Assembly (NCBI GenBank): GCA_039030335.1
Contig: JBCCEJ010000028.1
Span: 1-63,969 of the forward strand
From: JBCCEJ01 sp039030335
GTDB taxonomy: Bacteria; Pseudomonadota; Gammaproteobacteria; HK1
DNA length: 63,969 bases
Direction: 5' to 3'
Part shown: in pieces, positions 1-8,771 of the stretch
Layout of the letters: the number at the start of each line of letters is the position of its first letter
Numbering within the stretch: the stretch's first letter is position 1
Position numbers and translations under genes: made by a program
The notes under the pieces: model-generated
What the model was told of the DNA's origin: nothing
Databases searched by the model: none
The model's input: the letters and a program-made list of their open reading frames with translations, nothing else

Positions 1-1
1 C

Positions 2-1453
2 GTCGCCGGCGCCAGCACGCTCGACGGTGTCGGCATGACGCTCAACAACATGCGCGTGCTGGTCGGTACCGGCGAGTCGCTTCGCCTCGTTGGCAGCATC
101 GAAAACAACAGCACGATCGAGCTCGCCGATCTGCAGTCGACCGGCCTCAATTCCAGCGTGCTGACATACGACGGGTCAAGTCCGACAGGTACTGGTGAAG
201 TGGTCTTCAAGACGGCCAATCAGAACCTTGTAACCTCGGTCGGGCAAACGACGTTGACGTCGGGGCAAACCATTCGCACCGACGGCGCCATCGCCGGCAC
301 GCGCGGTCAGATTCAAGCCGACATGGTGAACGAGGGGTTGATTCACGCCGACAACGGCGAGATCGACTTGAGCAGCACCGACAAAGCCAACCGCGCCACG
401 ATGCGCGCGAGCAACGGGGGAACGCTGCGGTTGTCCAGCATCGATGTCGACAACCTCGGCGGACAGATCGCAGTCGACAACAGCAGTACGTTGGAGATGT
501 CGGGCGCTGGTATCACCGGTGGCAGTGTTACCGGCACGGGTAGCATCGAGGTCATCAGCACTGCCAGTTGGGACTCCGTGGATGTCGGAATGCTAACGAC
601 GAGAGTCGGTACGGGCGAATCTCTGCGGTTACAGGGCAGTATCGGCCATACCGGCACGATTCTGCTCGCCGACCTTCAAACGACCGGCCTCAACAGCTCG
701 GTTGTCTCGGTCGATGCATCGGGCGCCACGCTGTCCGGCGCCGGCGAAATCCAGTTCACGACTGCCAATCAAAACCAGATCGGTGGCACTGGCACGCTCG
801 AGCTGCGCAACGGCCACGAAATTCACGCGCTGGCCGGCAGCAGCGGCCAGATCCGCACCCAGGTAGTGAACCGCGGCATCATTCGGGCAAACGGCACTAT
901 CAGCCTGTTGGATCCTGCGCTGCTCGACAACACCGCCGACGGCGTCATCACGGGCGACGGCACGCTGGACCTGAACGGCACGCTGAACAACAACGGCACG
1001 ATCACCGCCGGCAACTCGCCGGGCTCACTGTTCATTGACGGGAGCGTGGACAACTCGTCGTCATCGACGCTGCTGATCGAGATCGACGGCAGTGGTGGGA
1101 TCGGCAACCGCGGCAGCACTTACGACTTCATCGATGTCAGCGGCAGTTTCGACCTCGCCGGCACGCTGGCCGTCGACCTGCTGAACTTCGTGCCAAATTT
1201 CGCCGATGAGTATTTCATCCTGAACGCTGGCAGCATTCTGGGTGGTGTCGACGACTTCCTGAACGTCGTCGGCGGGATTGCCACTCTGGGGTTCGGCACG
1301 GCGGACGTGCGCATCGACAACGGCACAGACCTCGTCCTGTTCAATCTTCAGCTGAATCAAACCAATCCGGTACCGGCGCCGGGCTCGTTCGGCTTGCTGC
1401 TCGCCGGTTTGATAATCGCCTCAGCCCGGCGTCGTCGGGCATCAGATAACTGA
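2..1453 (+). CDS. PEP-CTERM-like surface/exported protein (5' end outside window)
   Basis: The frame is open from the first bases, so the N-terminus and any signal peptide lie outside the window. The visible part is rich in Gly, Ser, Thr, Asn and Asp and looks like a beta-solenoid or repeat protein. A block starting VGTGESLRL (about residue 10 from the in-frame ATG at 35) returns at about residue 191, and both copies continue with LADLQ and then TANQN, giving two repeats of roughly 100 residues. The C-terminus has the tripartite PEP-CTERM layout: VPAPGS, a hydrophobic stretch (GLLLAGLIIAS) and an RRRR tail. In this family the tail is a sorting signal handled by exosortase at the envelope; no exosortase gene is in the window. 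The motif is VPAPG rather than the usual VPEP. The specific function cannot be told. Confidence 0.72.
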   Translation, partial: VAGASTLDGVGMTLNNMRVLVGTGESLRLVGSIENNSTIELADLQSTGLNSSVLTYDGSSPTGTGEVVFKTANQNLVTSVGQTTLTSGQTIRTDGAIAGTRGQIQADMVNEGLIHADNGEIDLSSTDKANRATMRASNGGTLRLSSIDVDNLGGQIAVDNSSTLEMSGAGITGGSVTGTGSIEVISTASWDSVDVGMLTTRVGTGESLRLQGSIGHTGTILLADLQTTGLNSSVVSVDASGATLSGAGEIQFTTANQNQIGGTGTLELRNGHEIHALAGSSGQIRTQVVNRGIIRANGTISLLDPALLDNTADGVITGDGTLDLNGTLNNNGTITAGNSPGSLFIDGSVDNSSSSTLLIEIDGSGGIGNRGSTYDFIDVSGSFDLAGTLAVDLLNFVPNFADEYFILNAGSILGGVDDFLNVVGGIATLGFGTADVRIDNGTDLVLFNLQLNQTNPVPAPGSFGLLLAGLIIASARRRRASDN

Positions 1454-1551
1454 ACGATGCCGGCGTCAACGCAAAGAACCACAGATATGCCGTGAGGGCC
1501 GGCGCCCGGCAGGCCGGTTGGATGAGGTGCGACGAATCTGAAGTCGGTGTA

Positions 1552-2970
1552 CTAACGCCCGGCGCTGCGTTCGGGTGGGAAGCGCCGCTCGATCATCTTG
1601 AGCCGCTTCGCCATGACCTCGCTCGGGTAGCCTAGCGCCTGGTAGTAGCGCAGCTGTCCCAGCGCCTGCGGGCCGGTGAAGTAGGATGAAAACGCACAGT
1701 TCAACTCGTACGCTTCGAGAGCGGCCGCCGTCAGCCAGGTTTTTGGACCGCCGGTTGCGACGACGTCATCGAATCGGGGCGTGGGCGCGACGAAAGGCTC
1801 ATCGAACGACACGGATGGCCGTTTCTGAATGGTGTTGCAAATCCGTCTCAGGGCTTTGACGGCGACCGTTTGCGCGCCGGCTTCGCGGGCGACTCGCGCG
1901 AGGGTCGCAAGCCGTGTGAGTGAAGTTGTCTCCGCAGTCAGGTCTCTCAGGGAATCCAGGCTCGCGTGCAAGGCACTGACCCGAACAGCCGGTTCGACGG
2001 CCGGGTTTCGGGCATGGTGAAAGAGCGCAAGCGCGCCGGCTAACTTGAGCCCCGATCCGGAAACGCCATCAGTCGCCTGCCAGTGTTGCCAGGGATCGGC
2101 GTAGCTATGCGCGTACGGCGAGGCGGTCAAGTCGGTGAGCCAGTCGGGCGACGCCGCACGACGGCGCATTTCAGCGGCGTCGAATCCAACCTCGGGCGCA
2201 TCGACCAGTAGCCCGCGCGTGCGCAGAATCTCAGCTCGATCCGGTTTACAGGCGTACAGGTTCAACAGGAAAGCGTCCACGTCCGCGTCTCCGTCGAACG
2301 GTATCAGCACGTTCAGACCGGGGATAAGACGGTACGAGCGATAGCCTCTTTCACGGAAGCGGTCCGCGAGGTCCAGGTGCAGGGTCTTGCCTTCTTTGGC
2401 CTCGTATTGAATCAACGGCGACTCGGTCGCAAGGAAAGTCTCTGCACCGGCGATGATGGCGCCCTCCGCGCCTTCGGCGTCGAGCTTCACGAAGCCGACT
2501 TCGCGGATACCCTGTTGACCCACGAACTCGTCTAGCGCCATTACCCGCACCTGCTCGACACGCCCGCCCGAACTCCCGCGCTTGCCAGGCTGTGCGATAA
2601 CGAGGCCGTTCAGCTCCGCATTGTCGTGCAAGCTGAGCCTGGCCTTGCCGGCTCGTTCACCCAAGGCGTACTGACAGACGACCACGTGTGCGTAGTCGTT
2701 CAGCTCGACGCTCGCGCGCAGGTTCGAAGCCGTGGCGCTTGCGGGTTCGATCGCCCAGACACGGCCTTGGGGACCGACCGACCGGGCCATCGACAGCGTG
2801 TAGGCACCGTAATTCGCGCCGATGTCGATAACCCGCTCGCCAGCCCCGAGCAGAATGCGGACAAACCGGATCTCATCTTCGAACCAGTCGCCCTGCTCAG
2901 CGATCACATACGCCGTCAGCGAATGCAGCGAGTCCGGCACCTGGATTAGATTGCCGTCGATGAGTTGCAT
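1552..2970 (-). CDS. FkbM-family SAM-dependent methyltransferase with long C-terminal extension
   Basis: The N-terminal half carries FkbM/class I methyltransferase motifs: VIDIGANYGAYT (SAM-binding motif I), WAIEPASA (acidic end of beta 2) and FVKLDAEGAEGAIIAG, the typical FkbM KxDxEGxE signature. Such enzymes usually O-methylate sugars or secondary metabolites, and many sit in glycan clusters. About 220 further residues after the domain match nothing I recognise, although a Trp-rich, helical-looking segment is visible. I prefer the ATG at 2970, preceded by GGTGA; a GTG at 2988 would add six residues. It is the last gene before the PEP-CTERM protein and runs towards it. The substrate is unknown; a role in surface-glycan decoration is inferred only from family and neighbourhood. 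Confidence 0.78.
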   Translation of the reverse strand: MQLIDGNLIQVPDSLHSLTAYVIAEQGDWFEDEIRFVRILLGAGERVIDIGANYGAYTLSMARSVGPQGRVWAIEPASATASNLRASVELNDYAHVVVCQYALGERAGKARLSLHDNAELNGLVIAQPGKRGSSGGRVEQVRVMALDEFVGQQGIREVGFVKLDAEGAEGAIIAGAETFLATESPLIQYEAKEGKTLHLDLADRFRERGYRSYRLIPGLNVLIPFDGDADVDAFLLNLYACKPDRAEILRTRGLLVDAPEVGFDAAEMRRRAASPDWLTDLTASPYAHSYADPWQHWQATDGVSGSGLKLAGALALFHHARNPAVEPAVRVSALHASLDSLRDLTAETTSLTRLATLARVAREAGAQTVAVKALRRICNTIQKRPSVSFDEPFVAPTPRFDDVVATGGPKTWLTAAALEAYELNCAFSSYFTGPQALGQLRYYQALGYPSEVMAKRLKMIERRFPPERSAGR

Positions 2971-3043
2971 GGTCACCGTTGCAATCACCAGGCATTCGCC
3001 CCCTGCGAGGCCAGTGTCAGTTCAAGCATCCGGGGCGAGCGCC

Positions 3044-4306
3044 TCATCTGTCGTGTCCGGGACGAGATTCGGGTGCCAACATGCCAAACAGCAAACCCGT
3101 GGCGGCCAACATCAGCGCGCCAAAGAGAAACGCCGAATTGGTCGATGTCAGGTCAGCGATGAACCCGAGCATCAACGGCCCGACCACGTATCCCATATCA
3201 CCCAGCATGCGAAACAGACTCATCGCCGCGGCGTTCATGCCCGGCGGCGCGCGGTCGGCCGCGTAAGCGGCGGGCGTGGAGCCGGATGCCGCCGCTGCGA
3301 CGCCCCAAGCGAGACCGGCTGCTACAAACCACGCGTAAGTGGGCGCATACGAGAACAAGACGTAGGCAACAGCCGTCAGGAAGGTCATCGGTACGATAAC
3401 GAACTTGCGCCCGTGGCGGTCCGCGATCGCACCCGCCGGGTAAACCACCAGCATGCCGGCGACGCTGCCGAATGCCATGACGAAACCGATCTCGGTGGTA
3501 TTGAGCGCCAGAACGGCAGCACCGTAGAGCGGCACCAGCGCGAACAGTCCGCCGGTGCGCGTGAATGCATTGACGAAACTGACGAGCGCTGCGAGCGTAA
3601 AGCCGAGGTTGCTGCCAAGCAGCCGGATCTGTGTCATGAACGGGACGGAGGGCCGGCTCCCACTTGTTTGTAGTTCCCGGTCGGCCGCTTTGAAGCCGCG
3701 CGTTTCCGGCACGAAGAACCACGCCAGAAGACCTACGACGACGGCCATCACCGTATATGCGTAAAACGGCGCCGCCAGGCCGTAGTGATCGGCCAGCCAG
3801 CCGCCGGGAAACGGGCCAAGTCCTACGGAGAACAGGAAGACACCCTGATACACCGCCATCATGCGCGCCCGGTAAGGCGGCGCACTGATATCGGCGATGA
3901 CGATCTGGCCAGCGGTCAGGACGAGCCCGGCACCCGCACCGGCGACGAAGCGCGCGACCATGAACGTCGTGAAGCTGTCGGCCTCGGCGCACCACAGGTT
4001 TCCGAGCGCGGATACCAAACCACCGATGGCGAGCGTCGGCCGCCTGCCGAGCCTGTCTGAGCATTGCCCGGTAGGCATCGCGATCACGACGCGGGCGAGT
4101 CCGTAAATGGCAACCGCCGCACCGATAGCTGTCGAGGTCACCCCGAACGTATCGGCGTAGAGCGGCATGGCAGGCACGATACCGCCGAAGCCGAGCTGGT
4201 TGACGCAGATGAGCACGCACATCCAGATGAGCACGGCCCGCGCGCGTCTCAGTTCGTCTGGATCGGTTCCGCTGGGCACGGGGCGATCCGATGGGGTGTC
4301 ACCCAA
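3044..4306 (-). CDS. Major facilitator superfamily (MFS) transporter
   Basis: About 420 residues with some twelve hydrophobic segments and the MFS loop 2-3 motif (GQCSDRLGRRPTL) repeated in weaker form in the second half (GAIADRHGRKFV), so both six-helix halves are present. It starts nine bases after the CoA-transferase gene ends and is probably co-transcribed with it. Likely a proton-coupled drug/metabolite exporter or carboxylate-type permease of the inner membrane; the substrate cannot be told. The start is probably TTG at 4306, with no strong ribosome binding site, so the exact N-terminus is uncertain. Confidence 0.85.
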   Translation of the reverse strand: MGDTPSDRPVPSGTDPDELRRARAVLIWMCVLICVNQLGFGGIVPAMPLYADTFGVTSTAIGAAVAIYGLARVVIAMPTGQCSDRLGRRPTLAIGGLVSALGNLWCAEADSFTTFMVARFVAGAGAGLVLTAGQIVIADISAPPYRARMMAVYQGVFLFSVGLGPFPGGWLADHYGLAAPFYAYTVMAVVVGLLAWFFVPETRGFKAADRELQTSGSRPSVPFMTQIRLLGSNLGFTLAALVSFVNAFTRTGGLFALVPLYGAAVLALNTTEIGFVMAFGSVAGMLVVYPAGAIADRHGRKFVIVPMTFLTAVAYVLFSYAPTYAWFVAAGLAWGVAAAASGSTPAAYAADRAPPGMNAAAMSLFRMLGDMGYVVGPLMLGFIADLTSTNSAFLFGALMLAATGLLFGMLAPESRPGHDR

Positions 4307-4315
4307 AGCCGGGAT

Positions 4316-5734
4316 TTACCAGAACGGTACGTCGTGACCGAGCGGGACCGGCGGCCGCGCCCAACCGGGCTCGGTTTCCGAAAAACGCGCAACGGGCAGG
4401 CTGGCCCGCAGTTCGCCGAACGGACTCGCCATCGGGCGCAGACGCGATGCGATGCGAGCTTCATCCGGCTCCGGGATATCGAGCCCGTCGACGCGGCCCA
4501 GACGGTCGAACCAGTGACCGGTCTGCGCGAGCGACAGCCGCACCAGCCAGCTCCCACCTTCGCGCATCTGACGGGCCAGCGCGCACATCGCACCAAACGC
4601 CGCCAGGTAGCCGGTGCTGTGGTCGAGCACCTGACACGGCAATGGCCTGGGACTGTCGCTGGAAGCCGCGACCGCGCCGGCCCGCGTGATCCCAGAGGCC
4701 GTTTGCACCAATGAATCAAAGCCGTGGCGGCCGGCCCAGGGGCCGGTATGACTCCAGGCGCTCAGTGATACGTATACGAGCCCCGGCACGCGCTCGGCGA
4801 GCGCGGCCGGACCGTAGCCCAGCTCTTCGAGCCCACCGGGGCGAAAACCCTGCACGAACACCTGCGCATCGGCCAACAGCCGTTCGAACGCGAGGCGATC
4901 AGCCGTTTCGCGAAGATTCAGATTTGTACAGCGCTTGCCTCGCCCACCGTCCATCAGCAAACCGGCCACCTCGGTCAAATGAGGCGGGTGAATCCGCATC
5001 ACGTCGGCGCCGTGCGCGGCGAGAGTGCGGCCGCACACCGGCCCGGCGATTACGCGCGTCAAGTCCATGACCCGGATGCCGTCGAGAATGCGGCTGGCGT
5101 CGGGGGCGAGCCTGAGTGGCGGTGCATCCCCGATGCGTTCCAGCTCGATGAGCGGGAGCGCCGCGAGCGCCGCCGCCTGACCGGCGGCAGACCATTCTTC
5201 GTGACTGCGTTCAGCGTATGCCGGCAGTCCCAACGCGGCCAGCTCGGTTTCCAGTTCCACCGCATCCCGGGCGGCCACGGCAGCGGTTACGGCGTCGCGC
5301 TCGTTTTCTCCGCTGACGTCTGCGACTCCAAGGGCCGCGAGAATCCCGGCCCGATGATGCGGATACACCATATGCAACTGCATCCACCGACCGTCGCGGT
5401 CCTTGAAGTAGGACTGCGCAGGACGCGGATGCTCGACCGGTTGTCCGTTCAACTGAAGGTAGCGTTCACTCCTGTAGGCGAGCGCTGCGTCAGCCGAATC
5501 GACGCTCACGGTCTGCTGGCGACCCGTCCGTTCGCGCCATACCTCCGCGGCGGCAAGCGCCGTCACACCGATGCTGGCGGCCGCCGCCGCGTCGACGCGA
5601 AAGATCGATGGCAGCGATGGCGCGCTGGTAGTGAAACCGAGATGCGCCAGCGCACCGCCATCCGGATGCACCAGCGCCCAGACATCGCGGGCGATATCGG
5701 CTACCGCCGGCGACTCTTTCGATTCGGCTTCCAA
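4316..5734 (-). CDS. Class III (CaiB/BaiF) CoA-transferase with extra N-terminal half-domain
   Basis: The region from about residue 218 is a CaiB/BaiF domain: MDLTRVIAGPVCGRTLAAHGADVMRI (shown in part) is the usual N-terminal motif, followed by GYGPAALAERVPGLVYVSLSAW and VLDHSTGYLAAFGAMCAL, where the Asp matches the catalytic Asp that forms the acyl anhydride in this family. Residues 1-217 resemble the second half of the same family (RVDAAAAASIGVTAL, then a PYGVFR-like stretch SYFKDRDGRWMQL), so the protein looks like a half plus a whole domain, or a permuted fusion. The start is TTG at 5734 with GAGGAG six bases upstream. It is divergent from glnE and followed by the MFS gene. It probably moves CoA between organic acids; substrates unknown. 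Confidence 0.82.
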   Translation of the reverse strand: MEAESKESPAVADIARDVWALVHPDGGALAHLGFTTSAPSLPSIFRVDAAAAASIGVTALAAAEVWRERTGRQQTVSVDSADAALAYRSERYLQLNGQPVEHPRPAQSYFKDRDGRWMQLHMVYPHHRAGILAALGVADVSGENERDAVTAAVAARDAVELETELAALGLPAYAERSHEEWSAAGQAAALAALPLIELERIGDAPPLRLAPDASRILDGIRVMDLTRVIAGPVCGRTLAAHGADVMRIHPPHLTEVAGLLMDGGRGKRCTNLNLRETADRLAFERLLADAQVFVQGFRPGGLEELGYGPAALAERVPGLVYVSLSAWSHTGPWAGRHGFDSLVQTASGITRAGAVAASSDSPRPLPCQVLDHSTGYLAAFGAMCALARQMREGGSWLVRLSLAQTGHWFDRLGRVDGLDIPEPDEARIASRLRPMASPFGELRASLPVARFSETEPGWARPPVPLGHDVPFW

Positions 5735-5838
5735 GACAATCTCCTCGACGGGGGCGAGCGTGCCACTTGCGCGGGCAGCGGGTTGCGCTAGAGCATACCA
5801 GTCTGGCCTGAAGCCGGACGGGCCACGGGAGAAGTCGA

Positions 5839-8694
5839 ATGGCTGAGAGTGAAAACTCTACCGCCACCTGGTTGGCGCTGGGACGCGAGCGCGCGACGGA
5901 GTTATGCGGGACTGCCGAGGCGCCGCACGCACTCGCTCGCGTGCTCGCGAGCAGCGATTTCGTTTACCGGGAACTCGGGCGCTCGCCCGGGCTACTGAGC
6001 GAATGTCTGAACGGAGATCGACTGACCCGCTGCCACGCCCGCGCCGACTACGACGCGATGGTTGCAGAAGTGATGTCGGCGGATCATGAAGAAGCCGACC
6101 TGAAGCGCGAACTGCGGTGGTTGAGACGCCGCGAGATGGCTCGCATCGCGTGGCGCGATATCGCCGAACTGGGAGACTTCGAAACCATCGCAGTCGAAAC
6201 CTCGGCGCTCGCGGACGCGCTGGTCGACGCCACGCTCGCAAGAGCCGAGGCGGATGTGGAACAACGCTTTGGTCAGGCCCTGACGCCATCCGGCGAACGC
6301 CAGCGTATGGTCGTCTTCGCGCTCGGTAAACTCGGCGCGTCCGAGCTCAACTTCTCATCCGATATCGACCTGATCTTCGCCTTCGAACTGAACGGCGAGA
6401 CCGACGGCGCACGCACCACCCATTTCGAAGACTTCTACCCGCGAGTCGCCCGCAGACTCATGAACTACCTCGGCGAAGCCGGTCCGGAAGGGGTCGTTTA
6501 TCGGGTGGACATGCGGCTGCGGCCGTTTGGGACGGCCGGCGCGATGGTCGCGAGCTTCGCGCAGATGGAGGATTACTATCAGACGCATGGTCGCGACTGG
6601 GAGCGCTACGCCTGGATCCGGGCGCGCCCCGTCGCGGGCGACGTACCGGCGGGTTTCCGACTCATCGAGATGCTGAGGCCTTTCATCTATCGGCGCTATC
6701 TCGATTTCGGCGCACTCGAGTCGTTACGCGAAATGAAAAGCCTGATCAATGCCGAGGTGCGCCGCGGTGGACTGGAACACAACGTCAAGATCGGTCCAGG
6801 TGGCATTCGCGAGGTTGAATTCATCGCGCAGGCGTTTCAGCTCGTGCGCGGTGGCCGGCAACCTGAATTGCGCGGCCGGCTCGTGCCACAGGTTCTGGCG
6901 CGTCTCGCCGATCTGGAACTCTTGCCAACGTTTGCAGCCCGCGGGCTGGCGCGCACCTACGCGTTTCTGCGCACGCTCGAACACCGGCTACAACAGATCG
7001 ATGACCGCCAGGTCCACACGTTGCCGTCGGAGCCGTCGGCACGGGCGCGCATCGCCGTGTCCATGCACGCCGAAGACTGGGCCGCGCTGCAGCGTCAGCT
7101 CGACCGGCACCGCGAACTGGTGCGGGCCCATTTCGACCAGGTGTTCGGTCGCGACGACGATGAAGACGTCGAAGCGCGCATCAGTCCGCTGGCCGTATTG
7201 ATGCAGCCAGACGTCGAGAGCACCACTGGAACCGAGCTGCTGGTCGGTGCGGGCTTCGGCGACGATGCGCCGCGCGCCTTCGAAATCGTCAGGCACCTGC
7301 TCGGTAACCTCCACGTACGCAGTCTGGGGGAACGCCCGAAACAATGGCTGGGCAGACTGTTGCCGCAGCTCATCGAAGCAGCCGGCGGCACCGGGCAGCC
7401 GCTCGTGACGCTCGAACGGCTAAACGACGTCATGACCGCCATCGCGCCGCGCTCCACTTACCTCGCTTTGCTGGTCGAGCGCCCGCTGGCGATGTCACAA
7501 CTCGTCCAACTGACGGCCGCCAGTCCGCTGATCGCGCACCACATCCGTCGCTACCCGCTGGTCATCGACGAGCTGCTCGATACGCGCACCCTCTACTCGC
7601 CGCTGCGCAAAGCGGCGCTCGAAACGGAGCTTCGCTCGCGGCTGACGGCCGACGACGCCGGCGACCTCGAGCAGGAGATGGAAACCCTGCGGCGCGAAAA
7701 GCAAACCAATGTTCTGCGTGTGGCGGCGGCGGATGTGGCCAACGCGCTGCCACTCATGCAGGTGAGCGATCACCTGACCGAAATTGCCGAAGTGTGCCTG
7801 GACGAGGCCTTGCGCATTACCTCCCGTGACCTGCAGGCCGGCCTCGGCGTACCGCGTTGCACAGTCGACGGGCGCCGCCGCGACGCCGGCGTCGCAGTGA
7901 TCGGATACGGCAAGCTCGGCGGGATAGAACTCGGTTACGGCTCAGACCTTGACCTCGTATATATCCACAACAGCCGTGGCGAACAGCGCGTTACGTCGGG
8001 ACCGCGCGAAGTCGACAATCAGCTCTATTTCGCCCGGCTCGCGCAGCGGTTGGGCCATGTCATCACCACGCGCACGCCGGGCGGGGTGCTCTACGAAGTC
8101 GACGTGCGGCTGCGTCCGAATGGCAACTCCGGCCTGCCCGTGATCGGCATCGACGGATTCCTCGACTACCAGCGCAACGAAGCGTGGACCTGGGAACATC
8201 AGGCGCTCGTACGCGCCCGATTCATCTGCGGCGATCCCGCGATCGGCACCGAGTTCGCGGAAGTGCGCCGACAGGTTCTGCTGACCGAGCGCGATCCCGA
8301 CGCGCTGCGCGACGAAGTACGCACGATGCGCGCGCGCATGCTATCCCACCACGGCAATCGTGACCCGTCGCGCTTCGACCTGAAACAGGACCGCGGCGGC
8401 ATCGCTGATATCGAGTTCATCGTGCAGTACCTGGTGCTCCGTTCGGCAAGGGCACTTGGGGATCACCTGAAGTACACCGACAACATCCGCCTGTTGGAAG
8501 GCATGGCGGCAAGCGGCCTGATGGCCGCGGAAGACGCCAAGGCACTTGCTGAGACTTACCAGGTGTTCCGCGCGCGCGGACACGCGCTCGCTCTGCAGGA
8601 GGAAGACTCCGTTACCGGCGCCGCCGAATTTGCCGATCTCCGCGACAACGTGGCGCGCATCTGGACTGAAATGATGGGTACCGATTCCGCCTGA
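5839..8694 (+). CDS. glnE: Bifunctional glutamine synthetase adenylyltransferase/adenylyl-removing enzyme
   Basis: 951 residues, the usual GlnE length. Two nucleotidyltransferase domains are visible: the first (adenylyl-removing phosphorylase side) with GKLGASELNFSSDIDLIF at about residues 164-182, the second (adenylylating side) with GYGKLGGIELGYGSDLDLVY at about 688-708; both keep the paired Asp (DID, DLD) metal ligands. Each is followed by GGIREVEFI or GGIADIEFI, typical of the family. It controls glutamine synthetase by AMP addition to or removal from a Tyr, in response to PII and glutamine. The ATG at 5839 follows GGGAGAAG. It is transcribed divergently from the CoA transferase and upstream of msbA. 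Confidence 0.97.
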   Translation: MAESENSTATWLALGRERATELCGTAEAPHALARVLASSDFVYRELGRSPGLLSECLNGDRLTRCHARADYDAMVAEVMSADHEEADLKRELRWLRRREMARIAWRDIAELGDFETIAVETSALADALVDATLARAEADVEQRFGQALTPSGERQRMVVFALGKLGASELNFSSDIDLIFAFELNGETDGARTTHFEDFYPRVARRLMNYLGEAGPEGVVYRVDMRLRPFGTAGAMVASFAQMEDYYQTHGRDWERYAWIRARPVAGDVPAGFRLIEMLRPFIYRRYLDFGALESLREMKSLINAEVRRGGLEHNVKIGPGGIREVEFIAQAFQLVRGGRQPELRGRLVPQVLARLADLELLPTFAARGLARTYAFLRTLEHRLQQIDDRQVHTLPSEPSARARIAVSMHAEDWAALQRQLDRHRELVRAHFDQVFGRDDDEDVEARISPLAVLMQPDVESTTGTELLVGAGFGDDAPRAFEIVRHLLGNLHVRSLGERPKQWLGRLLPQLIEAAGGTGQPLVTLERLNDVMTAIAPRSTYLALLVERPLAMSQLVQLTAASPLIAHHIRRYPLVIDELLDTRTLYSPLRKAALETELRSRLTADDAGDLEQEMETLRREKQTNVLRVAAADVANALPLMQVSDHLTEIAEVCLDEALRITSRDLQAGLGVPRCTVDGRRRDAGVAVIGYGKLGGIELGYGSDLDLVYIHNSRGEQRVTSGPREVDNQLYFARLAQRLGHVITTRTPGGVLYEVDVRLRPNGNSGLPVIGIDGFLDYQRNEAWTWEHQALVRARFICGDPAIGTEFAEVRRQVLLTERDPDALRDEVRTMRARMLSHHGNRDPSRFDLKQDRGGIADIEFIVQYLVLRSARALGDHLKYTDNIRLLEGMAASGLMAAEDAKALAETYQVFRARGHALALQEEDSVTGAAEFADLRDNVARIWTEMMGTDSA

Positions 8695-8771
8695 GCATCT
8701 ACTTCGGGTGCGCTGACCCGGCACCGCTCGACGTCTACACTTAAGCGAGACGGAGCGGCAGCGCAGGCGCG

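Noticed and set aside
2822..3673. 283-codon plus-strand frame over the FkbM/MFS boundary
   Set aside because: Arg/Gly/His-rich antisense shadow of two clear minus-strand genes; no motif.
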